Under the pieces are notes generated by a model. It was given only the letters and a program-made list of their open reading frames with translations, ran no database searches and had not been told where the DNA came from. The translations under genes and the position numbers were made by a program. DNA of 64,000 nt from JBGLNJ01 sp041300525 (GTDB taxonomy: Bacteria; Chloroflexota; Anaerolineae; Fen-1058): the NCBI GenBank assembly GCA_041300525.1, contig JBGLNJ010000001.1:248001-312000 (forward strand). Direction: 5' to 3'. Below, piece by piece: positions 1-8,104 of the stretch (position 1 is its first letter; each line of letters opens with the position of its first letter).

Positions 1-1086
1 TTTGGCCCATAGATCGGCGTTGCCGTGCCAGTGGACATAGTCCGGCGAAAAATGCTGCGCGCCCCGGTCGGTTGTCGCCTCGGCGAACTTGAACAGCTCA
101 AACATCAGGCTCTCGATCTCGCTGACGTGGCTGTAGCTCGTGCCTTTCGCGTTCAGGAGCGGCACGCCCTGGTCATCCAAGAGCGAGCCATACGAGGGCT
201 TGAGGATGCCGTCGGCGTACAGGTCGCGCACGATGGCGCGGCCCGCGTCTACGATGCGCGCGGCCTCGGCCTTGACCGCGTCGCTGTCCTTGAGCGCAGC
301 GGCGGCGAATTCGCGCGTGTGGCATTTCCAGCATTTGGCTTCCAGCAGTTGACGGTTGTTGGCTTTGACGTTGAGCGTAGCATCGGCCTTGATGTCCTTG
401 ATGCGGAAGATCGTGTGCTTGTTGTCGTCCATCGTGTGGCAGGTGACACAGTTCGGCTCTTGCATCCCCGTTGTACCCAACGCCGAAGCTTCGGCCTGGC
501 GCAGGTGAACGCCGGTCTCTTGCACTTCTTTCTGCGGATGGTCCGGCCCGTTGTGGCACATGCCGCAGGCGTCGTTCACGGCCCTGGCTGTCTTGGGCGG
601 CTTGAAAGTATGTGCGTCGTGACATGAGATGCACGTCGTGCCGACTTTAAAGTGGCACGACTGGCAGCCTTGCCGTTGCATCGCCGGGAAACCGTCGAGC
701 AACTTGTAACGCACATTAGTTGTGGCGAGCTTGACTGCTTCCGAGTGGCGCGTCTGCGACCAGCCGGCGAATTCTTTCTCGTGGCATTTGCCGCAGCGTC
801 CGGGCTGGACCCCGCCATAGGCGAGCGTATCAAGGCTCTCCGGCTTGATCTTGCCGTCGGGGCCGGGGTCGTGGCAGTTGATGCAGGTGACGCCGGCTTT
901 GCCGTGCGGCGATTGCTTCCATTGTTCATACTGCCAGGGCATTTGAGATTTGTACAGCGCCTCAAAGTTAGCGGCCTGCTGCGTCGTTGCGCCTTGCGGC
1001 AAGATGCGCTTGGGGGCGCAGGCGGCAACCACCAACAGGAGGGCGAGCGCAAAGGCCGTGAGCGTGATCAGTTTGCGAGTGTTCAT
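1..1086 (-). CDS. Multihaem c-type cytochrome, HAO-like octahaem family (3' end off window)
   Basis: The frame is open from an ATG at 1086 off the left edge, so the C-terminus is missing; about 362 residues are visible. Residues 1-23 form a lipoprotein signal ending in a lipobox (V-A-A-C23), so the protein is probably tethered to the outer face of the membrane. Seven CxxCH haem sites start at residues 68, 98, 141, 152, 174, 213 and 252; an eighth could lie beyond the edge. Spacing and the W..S.H stretch after site two recall the hydroxylamine oxidoreductase/nitrite-reducing octahaem family (inference). It follows a NapC/NrfH-like gene by 60 bases on the same strand, so it probably receives quinol electrons from that protein. 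The tyrosine that distinguishes oxidative HAO from reductive relatives would lie in the missing part, so direction of catalysis is open. Confidence 0.85.
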   Translation of the reverse strand, partial: MNTRKLITLTAFALALLLVVAACAPKRILPQGATTQQAANFEALYKSQMPWQYEQWKQSPHGKAGVTCINCHDPGPDGKIKPESLDTLAYGGVQPGRCGKCHEKEFAGWSQTRHSEAVKLATTNVRYKLLDGFPAMQRQGCQSCHFKVGTTCISCHDAHTFKPPKTARAVNDACGMCHNGPDHPQKEVQETGVHLRQAEASALGTTGMQEPNCVTCHTMDDNKHTIFRIKDIKADATLNVKANNRQLLEAKCWKCHTREFAAAALKDSDAVKAEAARIVDAGRAIVRDLYADGILKPSYGSLLDDQGVPLLNAKGTSYSHVSEIESLMFELFKFAEATTDRGAQHFSPDYVHWHGNADLWAK

Positions 1087-1146
1087 GGATGTTCTCCTGA
1101 ATCTGCTGCGGGCATCCCGATGCCCGCCTGCGTTTTTGGATACGAA

Positions 1147-1719
1147 CTATTTGGTCAGCGGCGTGGGCGTGGCCCAGGTCGGAATTTTCTGGCGGACGAC
1201 GGTGTGCGGCGGCGTCAGGTTGTGGACGAGGTACTGGTGGCACTGCACGCAACGGGTCGTTTCGTGCGCGGTGGCGTGAGCGATTTTGCCTTCTTGGCTT
1301 GCCGGCTCAAAGCGCCATGTGTGGCAGCGGACGCAGTTATCGTCCTTCAGCCGCTCGCGGGCGTGCGCCCGCAGCCGGGGCAAGTTCTCTTGCCACCAGA
1401 ACGGATCGCTCGACGGCTTGAACCAGTGCGAGTACACCTCGTTGAGCGAATCTACTTTGGAGAGCACCAGGTCGGAAAGCTGTGGCGGGACGTGGCAATC
1501 CACACAGTTTGCGACGACGCCTTCGGGGTTATTGACGTGCGTGGACTGTTCCCAGCCCTTGTAGGCATAGTCCAGCTCGTGGCAAGAGATGCAAAACTCG
1601 TTGCTTTCCGTGGCGACGACCGTGCCGGCGAACCCGATAACGCCCAGCACAAACAGTCCCAGGACGACCCATCCGATGCGCTTCCACTTGATCGAGGAGA
1701 GTTGTGGGGGCAGCTTCAC
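1147..1719 (-). CDS. NapC/NrfH-family tetrahaem cytochrome c (quinol dehydrogenase)
   Basis: 190 residues from a GTG start with a strong AAGGAGG site just upstream. One N-terminal membrane helix (about residues 13-35) is followed by four CxxCH sites starting at C43, C72, C129 and C157, the NapC/NirT/NrfH pattern. Members of this family oxidise membrane quinol and hand electrons to a periplasmic or extracytoplasmic reductase. Here the obvious partner is the multihaem lipoprotein cytochrome 60 bases downstream; the response regulator gene lies 39 bases upstream, so the three form one likely operon. Low alternative potential: a general electron-transfer NirT/CymA-like protein. Family call is firm, partner is inferred from context. 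Confidence 0.9.
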   Translation of the reverse strand: MKLPPQLSSIKWKRIGWVVLGLFVLGVIGFAGTVVATESNEFCISCHELDYAYKGWEQSTHVNNPEGVVANCVDCHVPPQLSDLVLSKVDSLNEVYSHWFKPSSDPFWWQENLPRLRAHARERLKDDNCVRCHTWRFEPASQEGKIAHATAHETTRCVQCHQYLVHNLTPPHTVVRQKIPTWATPTPLTK

Positions 1720-1758
1720 GCGCGCCTCCTTCCCGGTGATGGCGATGGGGCCATCGAA

Positions 1759-2415
1759 TTATTCGATATAATCTTTGAGGCTGTGCTCAACCGCATAAGC
1801 GGCTGCTTCGGCCCGATTGGTGAGGTGAAGTTTGCTGAGGATGGAAGAGACATAGTTGCGCACAGTGCCTTCGCCGAGGAAAAGCACCTGGGCGATCTCG
1901 CGGTTCGTCTTGCCCACGGCCACCTGCGCCAGCACACGGAGTTCTTGATCCGTCAACTCGGTGAACGCAGCGGCTTCGTCTTTGCGGGCGGCTTCGCGCA
2001 CGCGGGCGAATACGCGTTGCGTGAGCGTGGGATCGAGCAGCGCCTCGCCCCGCCCCACAGATTCGATGGCGCGCACCAGGTCGTCGCCGCCGATTTGCTT
2101 GAGGACGTAACCGGCCGCTCCGGCGCCAATCGCTTCAAACAGCATGTCGTCTTCTGCGAACGAGGTGAGGATGATAACTTTGGTTTCCGGCACGAGCGCA
2201 GTGATCTCACGGCAAGCGTCAATGCCGCTGCCGCCTGGCAGGCGAATGTCCATCACTACCACGTCGGGTTGGTGCTGCAAGGTCTTGGCGACAGCTTCCC
2301 GGGCCGTGGCGGCCTCGTCCACCACGGCAAAGTCGGGATGGCGGTCGAGCAGCGTGCGCAATCCCAATCGCACCACTTCGTGGTCGTCTACAATGACGAT
2401 GCGCAAATGTTTCAC
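1759..2415 (-). CDS. NarL/FixJ-type response regulator (receiver + LuxR HTH)
   Basis: 218 residues, GTG start preceded by an AGGAGGAG site. Receiver domain about residues 4-120 with the acidic pair D10/D11 and phospho-acceptor D56 (V-M-D-I-R), then a LuxR-type helix-turn-helix at about 150-215 (L-T-D-Q-E start, G-T-V-R-N recognition region). Cognate histidine kinase is not adjacent. The gene is first in an apparent operon with the NapC/NrfH-like and multihaem cytochromes, so it may control respiratory nitrogen-oxide genes, as NarL-type regulators often do; that link is inference from position. Confidence 0.9.
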   Translation of the reverse strand: MKHLRIVIVDDHEVVRLGLRTLLDRHPDFAVVDEAATAREAVAKTLQHQPDVVVMDIRLPGGSGIDACREITALVPETKVIILTSFAEDDMLFEAIGAGAAGYVLKQIGGDDLVRAIESVGRGEALLDPTLTQRVFARVREAARKDEAAAFTELTDQELRVLAQVAVGKTNREIAQVLFLGEGTVRNYVSSILSKLHLTNRAEAAAYAVEHSLKDYIE

Positions 2416-2443
2416 CCGTCTCCTCCTGCTTTGGCAAGGCCAG

Positions 2444-2516
2444 TGCCCCCAGTGAGACTCGAACTCACAACCTGCGGATTAGAAGTCCGACGCTCTGTCC
2501 ATTGAGCCATGGGGGC
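2444..2516 (-). tRNA. tRNA-Arg (anticodon TCT)
   Basis: 73 nt fold on the minus strand: acceptor 5' GCCCCCA pairs with 3' TGGGGGC plus discriminator A; anticodon stem CGGA/TCCG closes a CTTCTAA loop with anticodon TCT; T-loop GTTCGAG is present. CCA is not encoded. The T arm lies at the low-coordinate end. It separates the cytochrome operon from the restriction-modification island. Confidence 0.95.
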
Positions 2517-2616
2517 AGATCAACAACGTAGGTATTGTAGCACTGCCCGCGCAAGTTGGCAAAGAGAGTGGTATAATTTCGCTACCGTGTAATCTGTCAA
2601 ACGCCGAGGTCATACC

Positions 2617-4665
2617 ATGCCGTTCAGCGATTTCACCAATCCTTTCAAGAATCCTTCCGACGTGCCCGACGAGCATCGCAAGCACCCCAAGCTGCAGAAA
2701 CTCTTTCAAGAAAGCAGGGCCTTTGTGCGCCCGGCCGAAGACCCCGTTACTTTGTGGGCCATTGACATCCTGACGAAAGAGTACGGCGTGCCATTGGACG
2801 CCATGGAACTGGAGCTTTACGCCGACTTTGCCGAAGGCACACACCAGGGCGGACGGCGTTACCAGGGCCGCGCAGATGTCGTGATCTATGATGACCGCTA
2901 CGCAGACGCCGTCGGCAGCCTGGACGTGGCCTTTATCATGCTGGAGGCGATGGAGCCAGGCAAAAAAGTAGATGGCACGGAACCGGAAGGCTGGATAGAA
3001 CATCTCAACCGACTCAACGCCTACATGAGCGCATCGCCTTCGGCGCGTTACGCCATCCTCACCAGTGGAGCGCACACCGTCATCTACCGCCGCGATCTCG
3101 AATATCCGCGCAACCTGGAAGAAATCGGCAATCTGCCACCGTACGAAAGCGCGCGTCAAGCGGCTCAACACAGTCCCTACAAGGTCGTTCTCAACCCCGC
3201 TCAACCGGACGGTATTGATCCGACGCTTATGCCGCTCACCCGCGACAAGTTCCGCGACGTGTTGGGCGACACGCGCTCCGGCTGCCATTCGATCTTGCGC
3301 GATAACGAAGGACTCCAGCCGCAAGAAGCGGTGGATGCGATGGTCAAGTTCCTATTTGCCAAGTGGTACGACGAGCAGGCGACGATTGAATTGGTGAAAG
3401 AGACCCGCGAAGCACGCGCGTATGTGTTCAGTGTGAGCGCCGAGACCGACCCCGAACGTCTGGTGATTCAAGTGCGCGAGACGTTCAAAAAGGCCAAAGA
3501 ATGGGAGCGCGAAACGCTGCGCAAAAAATTCGGGGATGACCTGGGCGTGCGGCTGGCGTTCAACGACGCCGCCGAATTGCAGTTCAAGCCGCACACGACC
3601 GCCGAGATCGTCCGGCGGTTGCAACCGTGGAGCTTGCGCCGCTCGACGGCGGACGTGAAAGGTGGCGTGTTTGAAGACTTTCTCGGCAAAACATTCCGCG
3701 ACGACCTGGGCCAGTATTTCACGCCGACGCCCGTTATCAACCTGATGGTGGGCATCTTGCAGCCAACCGTCAACGACTTTATCGGCGACCCGGCCTGCGG
3801 CTCGGCGCGGATGCTCACGCACGCGCTTGACCACATCCGCAAGCGCGAATACGAAAAAGCGGTGGTCGCTAATGGCAGACAGCCCAACGGCATCAACCCC
3901 GACGAGCCGACGCCGGATTTTGTTCGCTTCCGCGATAACCAACTCTTTGGAGCAGAAGTTGCGCCCAATGTGATGCACGTGGCGCGCGTCAACACGCTGA
4001 TGAACGGCGCGCAATACGCCGACCTGAAAATCATGGATAGCCTCGCGCCGCTGGCAAGCATCACCGGCAACCAGATGGCGGGCCTGCCAGAACGCCCCGG
4101 CTTTTATCTTGGCGGGCTGACCATGATCCTCACCAACCCGCCCTTTGGCTCCAAAGTGACCAACAGCCGCGTGCTGGAAGACTTGGCCTCACGCGATGGT
4201 GTTTCCAGAGAAAAGGGTAAGGTCGTCAAAAGCCTGCCGCAAGAAGTGGTCTTTGTGAATCGCTGTCTGGAATTTCTTGCGCCCGGCGGCAAGCTGGCGA
4301 TTGTGTTGCCCGATGGCGTGCTAGCGAACGACAACATGCAGGCCGTGCGCGATTGGATTTTGCGCTGGGCCAGGCTCAAGGCGATTGTCAGCTTGCCGCA
4401 AGAAACGTTTGCCCCTTACGGCGCAGGCGTCAAGACCAGCGTGGTGTTTCTCCAAAAGCGCGAAAGGCCACTGACTGCAAAAGGCCAGATGGAACTAGGA
4501 CAAGCAATAACTGAGGCTGATGAAGACTATGAAGTTTACATGGCTCGGATTGACAACATTGGTTACGATGCATCTGGACGCATGACAGTGTCTGATGATC
4601 AACAACCTTTGCCGCCCGACGTTCAAGCGGCCATAGACGATTTCGCCAAGCGCATGAGTTGGTGA
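2617..4665 (+). CDS. hsdM: Type I DNA methyltransferase subunit (HsdM-like) with degenerate HsdR-type N-terminal domain
   Basis: 682 residues. C-terminal half is an N6-adenine methyltransferase of the HsdM type: SAM motif I at 391-397 reads D-P-A-C-G-S-A (family norm GSG) and catalytic motif IV N-P-P-F is at 507-510. The first ~160 residues resemble the HSDR_N nuclease domain: D87 in R-A-D-V-V-I, then L-E110-A-M112-E-P-G where active relatives have E-x-K-A-P-G, so the catalytic lysine is replaced by methionine and cutting activity is doubtful. A TATAAT at 2572-2577 may be the -10 element. hsdS begins 13 bases downstream. No hsdR helicase gene is in the window, so the pair may act as an orphan methylase. 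Confidence 0.88.
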   Translation: MPFSDFTNPFKNPSDVPDEHRKHPKLQKLFQESRAFVRPAEDPVTLWAIDILTKEYGVPLDAMELELYADFAEGTHQGGRRYQGRADVVIYDDRYADAVGSLDVAFIMLEAMEPGKKVDGTEPEGWIEHLNRLNAYMSASPSARYAILTSGAHTVIYRRDLEYPRNLEEIGNLPPYESARQAAQHSPYKVVLNPAQPDGIDPTLMPLTRDKFRDVLGDTRSGCHSILRDNEGLQPQEAVDAMVKFLFAKWYDEQATIELVKETREARAYVFSVSAETDPERLVIQVRETFKKAKEWERETLRKKFGDDLGVRLAFNDAAELQFKPHTTAEIVRRLQPWSLRRSTADVKGGVFEDFLGKTFRDDLGQYFTPTPVINLMVGILQPTVNDFIGDPACGSARMLTHALDHIRKREYEKAVVANGRQPNGINPDEPTPDFVRFRDNQLFGAEVAPNVMHVARVNTLMNGAQYADLKIMDSLAPLASITGNQMAGLPERPGFYLGGLTMILTNPPFGSKVTNSRVLEDLASRDGVSREKGKVVKSLPQEVVFVNRCLEFLAPGGKLAIVLPDGVLANDNMQAVRDWILRWARLKAIVSLPQETFAPYGAGVKTSVVFLQKRERPLTAKGQMELGQAITEADEDYEVYMARIDNIGYDASGRMTVSDDQQPLPPDVQAAIDDFAKRMSW

Positions 4666-4678
4666 TTGCGGAGAAACC

Positions 4679-6058
4679 ATGCAGGCTCAAGTTTTACGTT
4701 TGTCGGAAATGAATTTGCAAGATCGGCTCACTGTGGGGCATTACGTCTCTGATAACCTCGAACTGATTCGAAAATTATCACATGGCAAATACCCTTTGGC
4801 ACCATTAGGCAATCTCGCCATTGTTCGAGGCGGCAAAAGACTACCTCCAAAGGCCCAATACTCTGAAGCAGGTGTGCCCTATGTGCGAGTGGTAGATGTA
4901 GGCAATTTTGAAGTCGAGTTGGATGACGTTGTCTTTATTTCGCCAGAACTGCACAAGACTATAAATCGCTACCAATTGAAGTACAACGATATTGCGATTG
5001 TCATTGTCGGAGCGACAATTGGAAAGGTGGCTATTTTCAAGTCCTCGGTCAGCCCATGCAACTTTAATGAGAACATGGCTCGGCTCACTGTCAAAGATGG
5101 AAGCTTGAACCCGGATTATCTACTGGCATATCTGCAAAATCGCTATGGACAGGCTTATATTCATTGGCTTACTGGCGGAGCAGCACAAGCCAAGTTGAGC
5201 CTCGAACGCATCAAAAGGATTCAAGTACCTGTTTCCCCTCGCCCCATCCAAGACCGCATTGCCCAGGTCATGCAGGATGCCAACGTCGCACAGCGTCAAA
5301 AGCTGGCAGAGGCAGACTGCCTATATCAAGGCATCAGCGAATTCGTCTTGAAGGAACTCGGCATAGACACAAAGGAAACTCAAAGCCACGGCCGAGTTTT
5401 TGTGCCTGTCCGCTCGATTGCAGGTGGACGTTTTGATTTTGAAGCGGTTGTAAGTGCGCGAGACGTCAGTTTCGATGGCATGGAAGCGGTCTTGCTCCGA
5501 GATGTTGCCCAACAAGTGAATGAACGAATCACACCAGCAGAAGATTGTCCCAATGAGGACGTGAACTATATCGGTTTGGGCAACATTGCCTCACACACTG
5601 GCGAGCTAGCCGAATTCTCTCCGGTGAAGGGTTTAACTGTGCTCAGTTCATCACCCAAGTTCCAGCGTGGTGACATTCTGTTCGGGCGTATGCGCCCTTA
5701 CTTGAATAAAGTATGGATAGCTGGTTTTGACGGCGTGTGTTCGGGCGAGGCAATTGTCCTCAGACCGGACAAGGAAAAAATTGATACCGGTTTCTTACAC
5801 GCGTTACTGTTAAGCCTAATTACGCTTCAACAAGTTGTGCCGCTTCAAAGTGGCACATCGCTTCCAAGAGTTTCTGCTTCTGACATTCTCAATATCAAGT
5901 TGCCCGTTCCCGAAGACTTGAAACGACAAACAGAACTCGCCGATGAGATTGCGCGTCGTCGCACCGAAGCCAATCGCTTGCGCACTGAAGCAGAAGCCGT
6001 TGTGGCAAAAGCTAGAGTATGCGTGGAGCGCATGATCTTGGGAGAGGATGCGGCATGA
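4679..6058 (+). CDS. hsdS: Type I restriction-modification specificity subunit
   Basis: 459 residues with the repeated HsdS architecture: target recognition domain 1 about residues 35-190, a conserved helical spacer about 195-235, target recognition domain 2 about 250-400, and a second helical region at the C-terminus. It would pair with the HsdM-like protein encoded 13 bases upstream to set the methylated sequence. Base composition is more AT-rich than neighbouring genes, as is usual for exchanged hsdS alleles. Its TGA stop overlaps the ATG of the next gene (ATGA), so the regulator downstream is likely co-translated. Confidence 0.93.
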   Translation: MQAQVLRLSEMNLQDRLTVGHYVSDNLELIRKLSHGKYPLAPLGNLAIVRGGKRLPPKAQYSEAGVPYVRVVDVGNFEVELDDVVFISPELHKTINRYQLKYNDIAIVIVGATIGKVAIFKSSVSPCNFNENMARLTVKDGSLNPDYLLAYLQNRYGQAYIHWLTGGAAQAKLSLERIKRIQVPVSPRPIQDRIAQVMQDANVAQRQKLAEADCLYQGISEFVLKELGIDTKETQSHGRVFVPVRSIAGGRFDFEAVVSARDVSFDGMEAVLLRDVAQQVNERITPAEDCPNEDVNYIGLGNIASHTGELAEFSPVKGLTVLSSSPKFQRGDILFGRMRPYLNKVWIAGFDGVCSGEAIVLRPDKEKIDTGFLHALLLSLITLQQVVPLQSGTSLPRVSASDILNIKLPVPEDLKRQTELADEIARRRTEANRLRTEAEAVVAKARVCVERMILGEDAA

Positions 6059-6534
6059 AAAAAGGTGACAAGTATCAGCCGCTATTTGAACACTTACACC
6101 GCAGCAGGCGAGAGGAGGTTACACTCACATTCGCCAGGATCGAGTCGATCTTGGATTGCAATTTACCGGATTCAGCCTGCTCAGTACGCGGCTGGTGGAG
6201 CAATCGCAGTCAGGGAGGTCGCCAAGCCCGGGCCTGGATGACAGCCGGCTATCGCGTCGTGGAACTTGACCTTGACAAAGAACGTGTAACGTTTCGTAGA
6301 CCAACGAAGCATAAGGTGAAGTACGAGGACGGCGCAGTAGTGTGGGACGGCGAACTGGTTAAAGCCCTCCGCTGGCAATTGGGCTATAGTCAGGCGCAAC
6401 TGGCTAAGGCACTAGGCGTGCGCCAGCAAATTGTGAGCGAGTGGGAGCAAGATATCTATCCACCAAGTCGTGCTACGTCAAAGCATCTCACCCTAGTTGC
6501 AAAGCAGGTTGGTTTCAATTTTACAAGCGATTAA
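6055..6534 (+). CDS. N-domain (DUF7662-like) fused to XRE-type HTH, paralogue 1
   Basis: 159 residues; ATG overlaps the hsdS stop (ATGA), which decides the start over a longer in-frame candidate. The N-terminal ~80 residues carry the pattern Y.PLFEHL, L-T-F-A, L-P.SA, R.WW.N and V.LDL.K..V.F, which I recall as DUF7662, a domain seen in restriction-associated and phage proteins. Residues about 100-155 form an XRE-like helix-turn-helix (S-Q-A-Q-L-A, V-R-Q-Q-I-V-S-E-W-E). Translational coupling to hsdS suggests control of the modification operon or a host/phage sensing role; this is inference. The next gene is a close paralogue. Confidence 0.8.
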   Translation: MKKGDKYQPLFEHLHRSRREEVTLTFARIESILDCNLPDSACSVRGWWSNRSQGGRQARAWMTAGYRVVELDLDKERVTFRRPTKHKVKYEDGAVVWDGELVKALRWQLGYSQAQLAKALGVRQQIVSEWEQDIYPPSRATSKHLTLVAKQVGFNFTSD

Positions 6535-6584
6535 GAGCCCTGATCATTCACAAATATGCACATGATTTTGGGGGAAGAGATGCC

Positions 6585-7067
6585 ATGAACAAAGGCAGCA
6601 AATACTATTCACTCTTTGAACACCTGCGCCGCAGCGGGCAGGACGAAATCACGCTCACCTTTGCTAAAGTCGAGGCGTTGCTTGGCGGCCTGCCGCAATC
6701 GGCACGGTCGGTGCGCGGCTGGTGGAGCAATCGCAGTGAGGGTGCGCTGCAAGCGCAAGCGTGGATGGAGGCGGGGTATCATGTGGTCGAACTCGACCTG
6801 GACAAAGAGCGGGTGACGTTCCGCAAGCCCGTGCTCAAGTATAACGTCAAGCGCGAGGGCGGTGCGGTGCTATGGACGGGCGACTTGGTCAAGGCGCTGC
6901 GCGCTCACATGAACCTTACACAAGCGCAGTTAGCGGAAGAGTTAGGCGTGCGGCAGCAGACGGTCAGCGAATGGGAAAGCAGCGTCTATGAACCGAAGCG
7001 CGCCATGTCCAAATACTTGACGCTGGTGGCAGAGCGAGCCGGATTCGAATACGGCAAGGGGGGATAG
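6585..7067 (+). CDS. N-domain (DUF7662-like) fused to XRE-type HTH, paralogue 2
   Basis: 160 residues from ATG 6585 with a GGGGGAAGAG ribosome site; the in-frame extension upstream overlaps the previous gene and shows no family similarity. Same two-domain layout as the preceding gene: N-terminal Y..LFEHL / L-P.SA / WWSN domain and a C-terminal XRE HTH (T-Q-A-Q-L-A, V-R-Q-Q-T-V-S-E-W-E). The two proteins align over nearly their whole length with strongest conservation in the WWSN and HTH segments, so they arose by tandem duplication. They might form heterodimers or act on different operators; nothing in sequence decides this. Confidence 0.8.
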   Translation: MNKGSKYYSLFEHLRRSGQDEITLTFAKVEALLGGLPQSARSVRGWWSNRSEGALQAQAWMEAGYHVVELDLDKERVTFRKPVLKYNVKREGGAVLWTGDLVKALRAHMNLTQAQLAEELGVRQQTVSEWESSVYEPKRAMSKYLTLVAERAGFEYGKGG

Positions 7068-7085
7068 AACTCGTAAAATTGCCTA

Positions 7086-7114
7086 TTGACACAAAACTCG
7101 TTACCGTGTATAAT
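7086..7114 (+). promoter_or_regulatory. Consensus sigma-70 promoter
   Basis: TTGACA at 7086-7091 and TATAAT at 7109-7114 with a 17-base spacer, a perfect match to the housekeeping consensus. Transcription would begin near 7121 and read into the small Cys-rich gene at 7183 and the HNH gene behind it. Confidence 0.8.
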
Positions 7115-7182
7115 GTCAATTATAGAACAAAGATTCTTTTTGGCATTGGCGCACGGTCACGGGGCTTGTCAAGAGGCAAACG

Positions 7183-7584
7183 ATGAACGATCACAGTGGC
7201 GAACCCAAGGCTTTGTTTCTTTCTCCCGATGGCAGCATTTACCCGGATTCGATGATTTGCTCCGGAACACTGCCTGCCGAATTAGATGGCAAGCCTTGCC
7301 CGTTTTCGCAATTGGGCCGCATCCCCGATCCAGTGCCGCTCAATCCAGAGGCCCCAGGTTACTCGATAGACAAAGGTTGCCCCGGCGACCTGTGCCCGCC
7401 TTGCGTCAAGCAACAACTGGCGCGCCTCGGCCATTGGCAAGGTCACAACCAGCAAATCTTTCCACAAGAGCTATTGCCCTTGCGCCTGTTCAAGTGCCGT
7501 CAATGGTTCTGGCTGGTCGTGCCTGGTTTGCATGATGCCGAACCAACCCAAATTTCCCGCAATGGCAACGGGGCACACTCATAA
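7183..7584 (+). CDS. Hypothetical Cys-containing protein upstream of HNH nuclease
   Basis: 133 residues, ATG preceded by AAGAGG. I do not recognise a family. It has several cysteines, including C-P-G-D-L-C-P-P-C near the middle, which could bind a metal or form disulphides; no signal peptide or membrane helix is visible. It starts about 60 bases after a perfect consensus promoter and ends 13 bases before the HNH nuclease start, so the two are probably one transcript. A competing frame beginning at 7086 overlaps the promoter and looks like a shadow. Confidence 0.55.
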   Translation: MNDHSGEPKALFLSPDGSIYPDSMICSGTLPAELDGKPCPFSQLGRIPDPVPLNPEAPGYSIDKGCPGDLCPPCVKQQLARLGHWQGHNQQIFPQELLPLRLFKCRQWFWLVVPGLHDAEPTQISRNGNGAHS

Positions 7585-7597
7585 AGAAGGAAGCGAG

Positions 7598-8104
7598 ATG
7601 CCGGTCTGCCACAACTGTAACGAAACGTTTCCCAACTATCTAACGATAGACGGCAAGAAGAGAAACCTATGCAATCGCAAGTATTGCCTCGACTGCTCTC
7701 CCTTCAAAGTGCATAACACACGCCCGCTCAGAACAGATCCCCTCAAAGTAGGCAAAATTTGTCCCCGGTGCGGCAAGTTTCTTGGGCCAGAACACTTTTA
7801 TCGGCGGCGAAAGAGCCGCCAGCTTTCGACCTATTGCAAAGACTGTACACGGCTTCAGACCACTGAGCGGCAACGCCGGCTCAAAGCGCAAGCCGTCGAG
7901 TACCTGGGTGGCAAATGCTCTCGATGCGGATATAATCGCAATCTCGCCGCGCTTGACTTTCATCACCCTGATCCGGCGCAAAAGGATTTTACGATTGCAA
8001 GATCGCACCTGTACAGCTTTGAGCGAATCAAGCCGGAACTGAACCGGTGCCTATTGCTGTGCGCCAACTGCCACCGTGAAATACACGCTGAACAGACATC
8101 CTGA
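7598..8104 (+). CDS. HNH endonuclease with N-terminal zinc-ribbon cysteines
   Basis: 168 residues; ATG 7598 has AGAAGGAAG as ribosome site, preferred over an upstream in-frame start inside the previous gene. Cys pairs C4-x2-C7, a C-x-x-x-x-C-x-x-C cluster, then C-P-R-C and C-K-D-C suggest two zinc ribbons. The C-terminal half is a classic HNH fold: C-S-R-C-G, L-D-F-H-H, and C-A-N-C-H-R-E-I-H. Such proteins occur in phages, mobile elements and defence loci. It sits at the end of the modification island and its stop codon touches the convergent lipoprotein gene. Confidence 0.88.
   Translation: MPVCHNCNETFPNYLTIDGKKRNLCNRKYCLDCSPFKVHNTRPLRTDPLKVGKICPRCGKFLGPEHFYRRRKSRQLSTYCKDCTRLQTTERQRRLKAQAVEYLGGKCSRCGYNRNLAALDFHHPDPAQKDFTIARSHLYSFERIKPELNRCLLLCANCHREIHAEQTS

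Noticed and set aside
652..2505. A 617-codon plus-strand frame across the cytochrome and regulator genes
   Set aside because: It is the antisense shadow of three well-supported minus-strand genes in a GC-rich region; it lacks any domain pattern or ribosome site.
2444..2616. tRNA-Arg as the integration site of the modification island
   Set aside because: Integrases normally use the tRNA 3' end, which faces away from hsdM here, and no integrase or repeated tRNA 3' end was found near 8104.
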